From the NCBI RefSeq assembly GCF_009789675.1, contig NZ_CP046914.1, positions 1,426,001-1,490,000 of the forward strand: DNA of 64,000 bases, given 5' to 3'. Made by a program: the position numbers and the translations under genes. This document shows positions 20,104 to 29,154 of the stretch, piece after piece; position 1 is the first letter of the stretch; each line of letters opens with the position of its first letter. Source of the stretch: Paraburkholderia acidisoli (GTDB lineage Bacteria > Pseudomonadota > Gammaproteobacteria > Burkholderiales > Burkholderiaceae). Below the pieces are notes generated by a model, which saw only the letters and a program-made list of their open reading frames with translations, had not been told where the DNA came from and ran no database searches.

Positions 20104-21261
20104 TCAGCGCGCGCCGACGAGCCGCACGCGCGTGATTTCCGAGGGCGCGCCAAGACGCTTGGGCGGTCCCCAGTAACCGGTGCCACGGCTCGTATAGACC
20201 CACAGGCTGCCGAGTTTCGCGAGGCCCGCCGTGAACGGCTGCTGCAGGCGCACGAGGAAATTCCACGGGAAAATCTGGCCGCCGTGCGTGTGTCCGGAAA
20301 GCTGCAGCGTGAAGCCCGCGTCGGCGGCGGCGTGCGCGCTGCGCGGTTGATGCGCGAGCAGCACGCGTGTGCCGACATCGTCGGGGGCGCCCCGCAGCGC
20401 GCCTTCCGGGTCGCTGCGATGCGCGGGATCGAAATGGCCGCCCGTGAAGTCGGTGACGCCGGCCAGCACGAGGCGCGCGCCGTCGTGCTCGATCACCACG
20501 TGCTGGTTCATCAGCACGGTCAGGCCGATGCGTCGAAACTCCGCGATCCACGCGTCGGCGCCCGAGTAGTACTCGTGATTGCCCGTGACGAGATACACGC
20601 CGTACTGCGCGCTCAGTTCGCCGAGCGGTGCCGTGTGCGCGGAAAGATGCGCGACGCTGCCGTCCACGACATCGCCCGTGATCGCCACGACGTCGGCTTC
20701 GAGCTGGTTCACCGCGCGCACGATCGCTTCCACATAGCCGTGCTTGATCGTCGGCCCAACGTGGATGTCGCTCAGTTGCACGATCGTGAAGCCGTCGAGC
20801 GCGGCGGGCAGATTGCGTATCGGCACTTCGACGCTGCGCACCGGCGCGCGCCGCCGCGCGTTGAAGAACCCGAAGCCGCTGGAAACGAACGACAGCACGA
20901 TCACGGCGGCGGCGCTATCCGTGCGCCAGATGTTGAGGTCGATGACGCCGGGCCACAGCGCGGCCACCGTCATCGCCGAGGCGAGCACGATGTCGCGCAG
21001 GATCGTGAGCATCAGCAGCGAGGAGAAGAAGCCCATTGCGAGCATGCCAATCCACGCGAGCCGGTCGCCGAGCGGTTGCCGTTCGAAGCGGCGCGCGAGC
21101 ATGCCCGGCGGAATGAACAGCACGGAGAGCACGAGCCAGAGCACGGCGAGCCATTTGCCCGCGGCCGGCACGGGCAACTCGGGAATCAGGCGGAAGCCGA
21201 CATAAACGTGCAGCAGCACGCCGATGGCGATGAAGCGGACCAGAAACGAAAGTCGGGGCAT
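20104..21261 (-). CDS. membrane-anchored metallophosphoesterase (YaeI-like)
   Basis: A roughly 385-residue protein. Four N-terminal hydrophobic helices (about residues 1-125) are followed by a calcineurin-like phosphoesterase domain with the full metal-binding set: SDIHVG, GDVVDG, GNHEYY, and GHTHGGQ near the end. Family relatives such as YaeI hydrolyse phosphodiesters; UDP-diacylglucosamine hydrolases are more distant. The membrane anchor suggests action at the inner membrane. The ATG at 21261 (MPRLSFL) is chosen as the first Met before the hydrophobic segment; no clear ribosome site is visible. It stands 96 bases upstream of the AI-2E gene on the same strand. Confidence 0.88.
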   Translation of the reverse strand: MPRLSFLVRFIAIGVLLHVYVGFRLIPELPVPAAGKWLAVLWLVLSVLFIPPGMLARRFERQPLGDRLAWIGMLAMGFFSSLLMLTILRDIVLASAMTVAALWPGVIDLNIWRTDSAAAVIVLSFVSSGFGFFNARRRAPVRSVEVPIRNLPAALDGFTIVQLSDIHVGPTIKHGYVEAIVRAVNQLEADVVAITGDVVDGSVAHLSAHTAPLGELSAQYGVYLVTGNHEYYSGADAWIAEFRRIGLTVLMNQHVVIEHDGARLVLAGVTDFTGGHFDPAHRSDPEGALRGAPDDVGTRVLLAHQPRSAHAAADAGFTLQLSGHTHGGQIFPWNFLVRLQQPFTAGLAKLGSLWVYTSRGTGYWGPPKRLGAPSEITRVRLVGAR

Positions 21262-21712
21262 GGCGGCGCAAACGGAAGGAGTAGACGAGCGCGCGGGGCG
21301 CAAGGTGGCGCCGGCGTGCGGGGTCGACCGCGGTGTGCCGCTTCCGAAAAGGATCTCGAAAAAGCACGGCGCGGCGGACTGGGAATGCGATGCATTCTAC
21401 CTACAAACGAGATAGCAGACTTCGTGCCGGATGGGATGGCGAGCCCATGTCGCGGCGCCGCATAGTGTTGCCGATGCGAACCACATCGCATACATCCATG
21501 CGTGTATGAAAGGGGCGTTCGAATCGTGCGACCCGATTGCTGCGTTGCCGCGATCGGGCGCGACGCCAGCGCAGGCGTCTCCCGCACAATCGGATTTTGC
21601 GATGCGGCGCGCGGTGCCGTCGCAGGCTATTAAACGTTCATTGAATCGGCTCGAAGCTTGGACTATGCTCGAAACAGGGCCCCGCAATTCGGGCGCTTTG
21701 AGGGAGACGGTC
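21262..21712. other. gene-poor divergent intergenic region
   Basis: 451 bases lie between the metallophosphoesterase (minus) and the His-rich membrane protein (plus). Apart from the promoter described separately, I see a small inverted repeat CGCAT-N6-ATGCG at 21487-21502 and no convincing gene. In-frame extension of the downstream gene through this region gives protein-like but non-family sequence and is not accepted. Confidence 0.6.
21641..21669 (+). promoter_or_regulatory. sigma-70-type promoter of the small membrane protein gene
   Basis: TTGAAT, 17 bases, then TATGCT. Both boxes are close to consensus with ideal spacing, ending 43 bases before the ATG at 21713. This is one of the few clear housekeeping-type promoters in the window. 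Confidence 0.6.
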
Positions 21713-22045
21713 ATGAAAATTACCAAGCCGCTTGCTCATGAACACCATGGTTTTCACGGTCGACACGTCGGGCACGAGGGCAGTCACGTCATGCTGCCGC
21801 TCGTCGTGCTTTCGGTTATGGCCATTGCCGTGTACGTCGCGGTCAAAGGCATCGACATGCTGGAGATCGGGCGCAGTGCGCTGTTCGACGTGACGATGGT
21901 GTTCGTCGCGCTCGGCATCGCGGGTTTCTTCGGCGCGGTGGGCGGCTGGCTGCGCTCCCGGACCAGCGACGACGCGCCCGAGGGCTTCTGCTTCATCGGC
22001 GCGTTGATCGGCGCGGTGGTGTTCTACATCGCCTTGCTGACCTGA
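21713..22045 (+). CDS. small membrane protein with His-rich N terminus, unknown function
   Basis: A 110-residue protein. The first 26 residues contain seven histidines (9, 11, 12, 15, 18, 21, 25). Three hydrophobic segments follow (about 28-46, 57-80 and 93-109), with the polar loop RSRTSDDAPEG between the last two. GGGAG is placed correctly before the ATG. I do not recognise the family. The His-rich tail could bind metal ions, but a structural role is equally possible. It has its own promoter and no obvious operon partner. Confidence 0.75.
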   Translation: MKITKPLAHEHHGFHGRHVGHEGSHVMLPLVVLSVMAIAVYVAVKGIDMLEIGRSALFDVTMVFVALGIAGFFGAVGGWLRSRTSDDAPEGFCFIGALIGAVVFYIALLT

Positions 22046-22222
22046 TGTTGCGTGACATGCCGCGTCGCGTCGCGGGGCTCGCATCGTCGGCTGATGCGAG
22101 CCGTTAGAAACGCGCTTGCGCGGGATGAATGAGCAAGATGCGCACGGGCTGCCGGGTCCGTGTCATGCGACACTGCGTGCTGTGATTCCTCGTTTTTTGC
22201 GCGTCTCGCGCAACAGCACGCG

Positions 22223-22819
22223 ATGTTCGATCTCTTCGACGATACCCCTCAACCCGATGTCGACTGGTACCCCGACTGGCTCGCGCCGGAGGCGGCTGCC
22301 GCAACGCTCGCGCGCATCGTCGCCGAAGCCGGTTGGCGCCAGGAGCGCATTCGCACGCCCGGTGGCTGGGTGGATCAACCGCGCTTGACGGCGTGGCAGG
22401 GCGACCCCGGCGCGATCTATGTCTATTCGGGCATTCGCAATGAACCGCAGCCGTGGTCGAGTACCGTTGCCGAATTACGCGACGCCATTTCCGGCCTCTG
22501 CGGCGTGCGCTTCAACAGCGTGCTGCTCAATCGCTACCGCACCGGCACCGACAGCATGGGCTGGCACGCCGACCGCGAGCCTGAACTCGGCTCTGAACCG
22601 GTCATCGCTTCGCTGAGTCTCGGAGCCGAGCGCCGCTTCGATCTGCGCCACAACGCCACGGGCGTCGTGCGCGCGTTTCGCTTGATGAGCGGCAGTTTGC
22701 TGGTGATGAAAGGGCGAACACAAGCGGAGTGGCGGCATCGCGTGCCGAAAGCGCCGTCGGTCAATGGCGAGCGCGTGAATCTCACGTTTCGCGTGGTGAC
22801 CGAGGGTTATCGAAAATAG
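22223..22819 (+). CDS. AlkB-like Fe(II)/2-oxoglutarate-dependent dioxygenase
   Basis: A 198-residue protein of the AlkB/ALKBH2-3 family, which repairs alkylated DNA or RNA bases by oxidative demethylation. The iron ligands H115 and D117 (GWHADRE) and H172 (EWRHRVPK) are present, as are the 2-oxoglutarate-binding arginines in RVNLTFR (R184, R190). NRYRTGTDSMGWH is the typical nucleotide-recognition-lid/core start. Length fits the family. ATG 22223 (MFDLFDD) is chosen because the family N terminus begins here. It stands alone, with no ada or LexA-type site seen. Confidence 0.9.
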   Translation: MFDLFDDTPQPDVDWYPDWLAPEAAAATLARIVAEAGWRQERIRTPGGWVDQPRLTAWQGDPGAIYVYSGIRNEPQPWSSTVAELRDAISGLCGVRFNSVLLNRYRTGTDSMGWHADREPELGSEPVIASLSLGAERRFDLRHNATGVVRAFRLMSGSLLVMKGRTQAEWRHRVPKAPSVNGERVNLTFRVVTEGYRK

Positions 22820-22897
22820 CGCGTAATTCCCGGTGAGATAAGCGAAGTTGATCGATTGCTTGGTGCGCGGTCGATTTCGCTAAAATTGCGATAAGAC

Positions 22898-22911
22898 TTT
22901 ATGCGCATAAA
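22898..22911. repeat. 14-bp perfect palindrome downstream of the mdc operon
   Basis: TTTATGC / GCATAAA, between the convergent ends of the AlkB-like gene and mdcH. The dyad has no spacer and no T tract, so it is not a good intrinsic terminator. Function unknown. Confidence 0.4.
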
Positions 22912-22932
22912 CGTCCGGCGCTGGAAACGTTT

Positions 22933-23871
22933 TCAGCTGGCCGCGCCGAGCCGCCGTTTTACGATCGCGACCAACCGGTCAAACTCCACACCGGCGGCCG
23001 CGATGGCCGCGGCGTCCGGATAATGCTCTCGCGCGATATCGGTGAGCACCTGTCCCGGCGGGGCTTCGACGAATACATGCGCGCCCGCTTCGATCATGAC
23101 CGTGAGCGCGTCGAACCAGCGCACCGTGTAGCGCATGTTGGTGGCGAGGTCGGCGCGAATGGCGTCGCCGCTATGGAGCGGGCGGCCACCGCGATTGTCG
23201 ACATAGACGCCGCGCGGGGCGCGAAATGGAATCTCGCGCGCAAATTCGACGAGGGCATCGGCGGCTTCGGCGAGCAGTTCGCAATGCGAAGGAACCGATA
23301 CGGCGAGCCGCTGCGCCTTGCGCGCCCCGGCGGCCAGCACGCGCGCGGCGAAGCCGTCGAGCGCGGCATTCGCACCCGCCACGACGATCTGGCGCGGCGC
23401 ATTGACGTTGGCGACATAGACCGCGCCGCCGCCCTCGCGCGCATGAACGGCAATGAGCGTTTCGATCTGCGTTTCGCTCAACCCCGATACCGCGCTGAGA
23501 CCGTATCCCGAAGGCCACGCGTGTTCCATCAACTCGGCGCGTTTTCGCACCATGCGCAAGGCGTCGGCAAAGGCAAGTGATTCGCAACTAACCGCCGCAG
23601 CGTAGGCGCCCACGGAAAGGCCCGCGCTGAATTCAGGCTCGAGCCCTTCGCGGGCGAGGGCGCGCGCGAGCGCCACGCCCGCGACTGTCAGACCGATTTG
23701 TACGGCAACCGTCGATTGCAGCGCCTCGGCGGTGTCGAGCGTGAGCACGTCCACACCGAGCACGGCCGACGCCTCGTCGAGCGTCGCCCGCACCGCGTCG
23801 TGCTGCGGCAATCGATGCAAAAATCCGGCGCTTTGCGCGCCCTGGCCGGGAAAGAGCAGGGCGAGCGTCAT
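22933..23871 (-). CDS. mdcH: malonate decarboxylase subunit epsilon (malonyl-CoA:ACP transacylase)
   Basis: A 312-residue acyltransferase of the FabD fold that loads malonyl from malonyl-CoA onto the MdcC carrier to activate the enzyme. It shows LLFPGQGAQ at the N terminus, the nucleophile S86 in SAGLSVGAY, and H196 in SVPSHCELL. The ATG at 23871 overlaps the mdcG stop in ATGA and is preferred to GTG 23883. It is the last gene of the operon; downstream only a 14-bp palindrome is seen. Confidence 0.92.
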   Translation of the reverse strand: MTLALLFPGQGAQSAGFLHRLPQHDAVRATLDEASAVLGVDVLTLDTAEALQSTVAVQIGLTVAGVALARALAREGLEPEFSAGLSVGAYAAAVSCESLAFADALRMVRKRAELMEHAWPSGYGLSAVSGLSETQIETLIAVHAREGGGAVYVANVNAPRQIVVAGANAALDGFAARVLAAGARKAQRLAVSVPSHCELLAEAADALVEFAREIPFRAPRGVYVDNRGGRPLHSGDAIRADLATNMRYTVRWFDALTVMIEAGAHVFVEAPPGQVLTDIAREHYPDAAAIAAAGVEFDRLVAIVKRRLGAAS

Positions 23872-24548
23872 GATGGGCGCCACGGATCGGCAAGCAGTTG
23901 CGCGCCGCGATTCGCGCGCACGAGGACGCGCGGCTTGGCCGCCGCGAGTTCGGCCAGCGCGACGCCGCCCGCGGGCGTTTCGAGTTGCGCGTCCACGCGT
24001 GTATTCGCGCGGCTGGCGGCCTGCTCCAGCGCGCGCGAAAGTGCCTCGACCGTCAGGCGATCCAGCCGATGCGGTGCGCGAATCAGCACATCGAGGTCAC
24101 TCGCCGCGCCCACGGTGGCGGCGCCCGTGGCAAGCTCGAATCCCGCGCTGCCCGTGGGTCCCCACATGAAATCGCGAAGCGGCGAGCCGGGCGTCTCGCG
24201 CAACGTTGCCAGCGCGATCCACGCTGGCAACGTTGCGCGTGCGGATAGCGGCTCGCGATCCAGCAATTGCTCGGGACGCAAAATTGCTTCGACATCCTGA
24301 CTATCAATCCACGTGCCGAAACGCTGTGCGCGCGTGAACCCACGCACGCCCACGGCAAGAAACCCCGCCGCCGCCTGCGCGCGCCGCACGACCACCCACG
24401 GCGCGTGTGTCATCGCCTCGGCTACCCAATCCGGCGCGTCGCTTGCCTGCGAAAGACGCGTCACGCGCAGCAGGTCGTGCGCGCGCCAGCGCGTGTCGTC
24501 CGCGCGCGGTGCATCGGCGGCGAACGGCGGCGCGGCGCAGGGTTGCAT
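23868..24548 (-). CDS. mdcG: malonate decarboxylase holo-ACP synthase (phosphoribosyl-dephospho-CoA transferase)
   Basis: A 226-residue enzyme that transfers the 2'-(5''-triphosphoribosyl)-3'-dephospho-CoA prosthetic group onto the serine of MdcC. It carries a nucleotidyltransferase-type acidic motif GAASDLDVLIR in the second half, the expected MWGPTGSAGFELA upstream of it, and LARV-type hydrophobic core segments. The start codon shares one base with the mdcE stop (TGATG). The first 20 residues are low-complexity Ala/Pro. Confidence 0.9.
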   Translation of the reverse strand: MQPCAAPPFAADAPRADDTRWRAHDLLRVTRLSQASDAPDWVAEAMTHAPWVVVRRAQAAAGFLAVGVRGFTRAQRFGTWIDSQDVEAILRPEQLLDREPLSARATLPAWIALATLRETPGSPLRDFMWGPTGSAGFELATGAATVGAASDLDVLIRAPHRLDRLTVEALSRALEQAASRANTRVDAQLETPAGGVALAELAAAKPRVLVRANRGAQLLADPWRPS

Positions 24549-25381
24549 CAGCTGGCGTCCCACTGTTGTGCGAGGCGCTTGCGCACCTCGATCGACGCCG
24601 CCCGCGTGCGTTGCGCCGACTCGCCTTGCAGCCGGTGCGCCATGCCGCTCTTGTCGTCGCGCGCTTCGCGCACCTTCCGCGCGATCACGTCGCGCACGCG
24701 CGCGATATCGGCATCGCTGGGCGCATCGGCGTTCACGCCTTCGATCAGTTCGTCGAGCAGCCCGAGCTTCGCGAACGACGCCATCGAATACGACATCGGC
24801 ACGATCTTTTCGCCGAGCGCGTCGAGGTCTTCCACGCTGCGCCGCGTGACACGCGCGGCCGCTTCCTTGCCCATCGCGTGGACCATCGTGCCGGGTGCGT
24901 CGAGCGCGACGATGCGATTGGCCTGATAGCCGTGCGCGAGGAATGCGCCCGACATCGCCGGACCGACGATCAGCGCGACCACGGGATGCCCGGCCAGCCG
25001 CGCGCTCGCGTACGCATCCACGGCTGCGGCGCACGCGAGATGAATGCCGAGCATTTCCTCGCGATAGCCGTACGCCTGGCTCTTCACGTCGACGATCGCC
25101 ACGATCGGGCGGCGCGTGCCGCTGGCCGTATCTTCGGCGATGGCGTCGCGCACGGCTTGCGCGAGACGCCAGCCTTGTTCGAGGCCCACGACGTTGTCGC
25201 GCGCACGCGGGAAGCGATTCTCGGCGTCGGGCGCGACGGTGATGAAACGCGCGCTTTCGCCGTGCGCGCCATCGAGCGGCGCATCGGCGAACTGCACGCA
25301 GGTGCCTGCCGCGTGCTGGCCCGCGAGTGCGCGCAGCCACGTCGCGCCACGGCTTGTCGCGAGGTTCGTCTTGTCGTTCAT
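24548..25381 (-). CDS. mdcE: malonate decarboxylase gamma subunit
   Basis: A 277-residue carboxyltransferase-like subunit. With MdcD it removes CO2 from malonyl-S-ACP, returning acetyl-S-ACP. It has a crotonase-type fold with SQAYGYREEMLGIHLACAAA and IVGPAMSGAFLAHGYQ, whose glycines resemble oxyanion-hole segments in the acetyl-CoA carboxylase alpha family. The C-terminal 30 residues are basic. The ATG overlaps the mdcD stop as ATGA. Confidence 0.92.
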   Translation of the reverse strand: MNDKTNLATSRGATWLRALAGQHAAGTCVQFADAPLDGAHGESARFITVAPDAENRFPRARDNVVGLEQGWRLAQAVRDAIAEDTASGTRRPIVAIVDVKSQAYGYREEMLGIHLACAAAVDAYASARLAGHPVVALIVGPAMSGAFLAHGYQANRIVALDAPGTMVHAMGKEAAARVTRRSVEDLDALGEKIVPMSYSMASFAKLGLLDELIEGVNADAPSDADIARVRDVIARKVREARDDKSGMAHRLQGESAQRTRAASIEVRKRLAQQWDAS

Positions 25382-26241
25382 GCGAGTTCTCCGCGAATGT
25401 CGAGGGGCGTGGCCGCGAAAATCGCGCGCATCGTGTCGGGCGTCACGCTGGCGGGATCGACCTGCGCGAGCTTCGCGAGCGTGGCCGCCACGGCCTGTGA
25501 GCGAGGTTCGGCGGGCACGCCTTGCGCGAACGCCGCGCGCACGGCGGCGCGCACGTCATCCACGGCATCGTCCACGAGCGCATCGGCGAAACCCGTGCGC
25601 GCGCGTTGCTCGCCGCCGATCAACTGCCACACGTGGCGGCGATCGCTCGCGTCGAGTTCTTCGATGCCCGCTTCCTGTTCGATCACCTCGGGCCCGTTCA
25701 TGCCGAGGCGGCCCTGCTTCGTCATCACGAGATACGAGCACAGCGCGGCCGCGAGCGACATGCCGCCGAAGCAGCCCACCATGCCCGCGATCACGCCCAC
25801 CACGGGCACGTGACGGCGCAGCGCGACGATCGCCGACTGGATTTCGGCGATCACGGCGAGGCCGAGATTCGCTTCCTGCAGGCGCACGCCGCCGGTTTCG
25901 AACAGGATGACGGGGCGCACGAGCTTGCCGCGCTCGCAGTCGGCCAACGCGAGTTCGAGCGCCGCGGCGATCTTGCTGCCCGACACTTCGCCAATGCTGC
26001 CGCCCTGGAACGCCGACTCGATCGCGGCCACCACGGCCGGTTCGCCGTCGATGGTGCCGCGTGCGATCACCGCGCCGTCGTCGGCCTGGCACACGATGCC
26101 CTGCAACGGCAGCCACGGCGATTCGAGCCGGTCGAACGGCCCGAGCAGTTCGCGGAACGTGCCCGCGTCGAGCACGGCGGCGGCGCGCTCGCGCGCGGTC
26201 AGTTCGATGAAACTTTCGCGCAGCAACGTGGGCGTGCTCAT
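25378..26241 (-). CDS. mdcD: malonate decarboxylase beta subunit
   Basis: A 287-residue carboxyltransferase-like beta subunit, partner of MdcE in decarboxylation of malonyl-S-ACP. It shows GTIDGEPAVVAAIESAFQGG near residues 60-85, the family's substrate pocket start, then FETGGVRLQEAN and GMVGCFGGMSLAAAL, typical of the acetyl-CoA carboxylase beta-like fold but without its zinc finger. The ATG overlaps the mdcC stop as ATGA. It shares tight coupling with its neighbours, consistent with fixed stoichiometry. Confidence 0.92.
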   Translation of the reverse strand: MSTPTLLRESFIELTARERAAAVLDAGTFRELLGPFDRLESPWLPLQGIVCQADDGAVIARGTIDGEPAVVAAIESAFQGGSIGEVSGSKIAAALELALADCERGKLVRPVILFETGGVRLQEANLGLAVIAEIQSAIVALRRHVPVVGVIAGMVGCFGGMSLAAALCSYLVMTKQGRLGMNGPEVIEQEAGIEELDASDRRHVWQLIGGEQRARTGFADALVDDAVDDVRAAVRAAFAQGVPAEPRSQAVAATLAKLAQVDPASVTPDTMRAIFAATPLDIRGELA

Positions 26242-26552
26242 GAGCGGCCTCCTTGCGCGTTGTCTTGCGCGGCTTCCACGGCTTCGGCGAGCCGCAGCGC
26301 GACCACGCCCGGCGTCGCGCCGAAGTCATTGATCTCGATGAGCGCCGCGCCGTCGTAGCGCGTGAAGAAGCGGTCGAGCACGCTCTTCCAGATATGGCTG
26401 TAGCCGTCCACGCTCGTATGCACGACCACGTGCGCCTGCATGCCGGTCGCGGGCTGCAGCAGCACTTCCAGATCGCCCGAACCGACCACGCCCACGTGCG
26501 CGCGCGTCGTCACGGCGCGCTGCGCCGGATAGTCGAAATTCAGTTGTTCCAT
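26238..26552 (-). CDS. mdcC: malonate decarboxylase acyl carrier protein
   Basis: A 104-residue acyl carrier subunit (delta) that carries acetyl and malonyl groups on a phosphoribosyl-dephospho-CoA prosthetic group. The attachment serine is S25 within GVVGSGDLEVL, matching the family. It is unrelated in sequence to fatty-acid ACPs. The gene starts 13 bases inside the end of mdcB and its stop overlaps mdcD. Confidence 0.92.
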   Translation of the reverse strand: MEQLNFDYPAQRAVTTRAHVGVVGSGDLEVLLQPATGMQAHVVVHTSVDGYSHIWKSVLDRFFTRYDGAALIEINDFGATPGVVALRLAEAVEAAQDNAQGGRS

Positions 26553-27487
26553 GAAACCGTCCTTCCGCCGATGCGGTGCTGAATCAGGGTGTCGATGAAG
26601 AGCGTCGCGGCGAGCAGATCGGCCGCGCCGCCCGGCGATGCGTTGAGTTCGAGCAATGCGCGTTCGAGCGCGTCGAATGCCGCGCGGCCGGCTTGCGTGG
26701 CGATGCCGCCCGCGTCGAGCACGCGTTGCGCGCCCTGTTGCGCGGCGGCGCGGCCCGCGAGTCCCGCGCGATGCAGCACGCAGGTGTCGTCGAGCGAGGC
26801 CATGATCGCGAGCAGCGTGTTCACGCGGGCGTGCGCCTCGCCGCTGCCGTGCGCGCGTGCCGCGTAGAGTGCGGGCAAGCCCACGCGCAGCGCGTGCGGA
26901 AAGCCGTCCTGCGCTTCGCGCCGCGCGCCGCCCACGTGGTAGCGCTCGCGCACGCGTTCACCGTTGCTCGAAAGCGGTTGCGCGAGCAGATCGTCGTAAC
27001 GCGCGATCTGCGCGGCCGTTTCGCAGATGCGCGCCGCGTGCGCGTAGCCGCTGTCGCCGGGCGCGGGCGTGTGCGAAATGGTTGCGCCCGCAACCAGCAA
27101 GCCAACAATCCAGATCGCGCCGCGATGCGCGTTGCTGCCTTGCGTCGCGCGCATCATCGCGGCTTCGCCGGAGCGGCCGATACGCGCGAGATCGGTGCGC
27201 AACGCCGTGCCCGGCAGCGCGCCCCGCGAGGCGCGCGCGAGCGCTTCGAACGTGGGTTCGAGCGCGTGCGCCGAACGCAGCATGGTCGCCAGATCGAGAT
27301 CGACATGCGCGCCGCTGCCGCGCGCATCCACGAGCGCGGGCTTCGGCGTGAGACGCGCTTCGTCGATCAGCGCGTCGCGCGCGAAACGGGCGAGCCGTGC
27401 CGCCTCGTTCGAGCGCGGCGGCGGGAAGATCGACGCCGCGCCTTCGGCATGCGTGGCGAGTGCGTCCAGGGAAGCGAGCGTGCGCAT
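26540..27487 (-). CDS. mdcB: triphosphoribosyl-dephospho-CoA synthase
   Basis: A 315-residue CitG-family enzyme that makes the prosthetic-group precursor for MdcC from ATP and dephospho-CoA. It carries TQGSNAHRGAIW, the CitG-type signature, and acidic/His-containing helices near GDSGYAHAA. The reading frame runs upstream into mdcA, so the start had to be chosen. ATG 27487 has a GGTGAG ribosome site five bases upstream. GTG 27496, which would overlap the mdcA stop as GTGA, is a close alternative adding three residues. Confidence 0.9.
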   Translation of the reverse strand: MRTLASLDALATHAEGAASIFPPPRSNEAARLARFARDALIDEARLTPKPALVDARGSGAHVDLDLATMLRSAHALEPTFEALARASRGALPGTALRTDLARIGRSGEAAMMRATQGSNAHRGAIWIVGLLVAGATISHTPAPGDSGYAHAARICETAAQIARYDDLLAQPLSSNGERVRERYHVGGARREAQDGFPHALRVGLPALYAARAHGSGEAHARVNTLLAIMASLDDTCVLHRAGLAGRAAAQQGAQRVLDAGGIATQAGRAAFDALERALLELNASPGGAADLLAATLFIDTLIQHRIGGRTVSWNN

Positions 27488-27492
27488 CGCGC

Positions 27493-29154
27493 TCACCAGC
27501 TGCGAAAACGCGCGGGCGGCGTGTAGAGGCCGCCCGACCATGTCACGAGATCGTCGATACTGCGCGCCGCGAGCAAGGAGCGCTTGGCGTCGCCACGGCG
27601 AATGCCGAGATCTTCGGGGTACTGAACGATGCCTTTGCGGCGCAGTTCGCCGGTTTTCTCCGCCTGCGCCCGCAAGCCGATAGGCGTCACGCCCGCCACG
27701 GCTGCGAGCGCCGCGCGCCGTTCGTCGATGCCTTCCGCGCGATGCAGGTGCGCGATGCCTTCCTCGGTCACCACGTGGCTCACGTCGTCGCCGTAAATCA
27801 TCACGGGTGCGATGGGCATGCCGCTCTTGCGGCCCACGGCAATGGCGTCGAGTTCGTCGACGAACGTCGGTTCGCCGCCTTTCTTCCACGTTTCCGCGAG
27901 CTGCACGACGAGCTTGTGGCCGCGCGAAACCGGGCCGGTGTCCTTCAGCAACTTGAGCCACGCTTCGCTCGCGTGACGCCGGCCGCGCGGATCGTGGCCC
28001 ATGTTGGGCGCGCCGCCGAAGCCCGCGAGACGCCCGCGCGTGACGGTGGACGAATTCGCGTCCGCGTCGATCTGCAAGGTCGAGCCGATGAAGAGATCGA
28101 CGCCGTATTGGCCCGCAAGCTGGCACAGCACGCGGTTCGAGCGCAGGCTGCCGTCGCTGCCGGTGAAGAACACGTCGGGGCGCGCGGCGATATACGCCTC
28201 CATGCCCACTTCGCTGCCGAAGCAATGCACGCTGTCGACCCAGCCCGACTCGATGGCGGGAATCAGCGTGGGATGCGGATTGAGCGTCCAGTTGCGGCAA
28301 ATCTTGCCCTTGAGGCCGAGCGATTCGCCGTATGTGGGCAGCAGCAGCTCGATCGCGGCCGTGTCGAAACCAATGCCGTGATTGAGCGACGAAATGCCAT
28401 ACGGCGCGTAGATGCCCTTGATGACCATCATCGCGGTGAGCACCTGCAAGTCGCCGATATGCCGCGGGTCGCGCGTGAACAGCGGCTCCACGGCGAAGGG
28501 GCGGTCGGCCTGCACGACCACGTCGACCCACGAGCCGGGAATGTCCACGCGCGGCAGTTCATCGACAATTTCGTTGACCTGAACGATGACGATGCCCTGG
28601 CTGAACGCGGCGGCTTCGGCGATCGTCGGCGTGTCTTCCGTATTCGGGCCGGTGTAGAGGTTGCCGTGGCGGTCCGCTTTCTCCGCGCACAGTAGCGCGA
28701 CTTGCGGAATCAGGTCGACGAACATACGGGCGTAAAGCTCGACGTAGGTGTGAATCGCGCCCACTTCGAGCTGGCCGTCTTCGAGCAGCTGCGCCACGCG
28801 CAGGCTTTGCGGCCCGGCAAACGCGAAATCCACGCGATGCGCGATGCCGCGCTCGAACAGCGTGAGATGTTCAGGACGACTGATGCTCGAAATCAGCAGA
28901 TGCACGTTGTTGACTTTCGCTGGGTCGGCCTTCGCGAGCGAGCGCGAGAGAAAGTCGGCCTGCTTCTGGTTGTCGCCTTCGAGCGCCACGCGGTCGCCGG
29001 GGCGGATCAACAATTCGAGTGCGTCGGTCATGCGCGCGGCGGGCAGTACGCCGTCTTCGAGCCAGTCCGCAATGGCGGCAAGGCGGCGCGCTTTCTCGTC
29101 GCGGCGTGTGGTCCACGAGCGCGGCACGCTCGGCGTATCAGCTTGAGGCTTCAT
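27493..29154 (-). CDS. mdcA: malonate decarboxylase alpha subunit (acetyl-S-ACP:malonate ACP transferase)
   Basis: A 553-residue CoA-transferase-like subunit that swaps acetyl for malonyl on the MdcC carrier. It contains GPNTEDTPTIAEA, the long conserved block NHGIGFDTAAIELLLPTYGE, and the C-terminal VTEEGIAHLHRAEG, matching MdcA over its full length. The start overlaps the end of the GntR gene by 17 bases, so the regulator and structural genes are likely one transcript. Confidence 0.95.
   Translation of the reverse strand: MKPQADTPSVPRSWTTRRDEKARRLAAIADWLEDGVLPAARMTDALELLIRPGDRVALEGDNQKQADFLSRSLAKADPAKVNNVHLLISSISRPEHLTLFERGIAHRVDFAFAGPQSLRVAQLLEDGQLEVGAIHTYVELYARMFVDLIPQVALLCAEKADRHGNLYTGPNTEDTPTIAEAAAFSQGIVIVQVNEIVDELPRVDIPGSWVDVVVQADRPFAVEPLFTRDPRHIGDLQVLTAMMVIKGIYAPYGISSLNHGIGFDTAAIELLLPTYGESLGLKGKICRNWTLNPHPTLIPAIESGWVDSVHCFGSEVGMEAYIAARPDVFFTGSDGSLRSNRVLCQLAGQYGVDLFIGSTLQIDADANSSTVTRGRLAGFGGAPNMGHDPRGRRHASEAWLKLLKDTGPVSRGHKLVVQLAETWKKGGEPTFVDELDAIAVGRKSGMPIAPVMIYGDDVSHVVTEEGIAHLHRAEGIDERRAALAAVAGVTPIGLRAQAEKTGELRRKGIVQYPEDLGIRRGDAKRSLLAARSIDDLVTWSGGLYTPPARFRSW

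Noticed and set aside
27397..28695. A 432-codon plus-strand frame across mdcA/mdcB
   Set aside because: Opposite strand to strongly conserved malonate decarboxylase genes and not protein-like.
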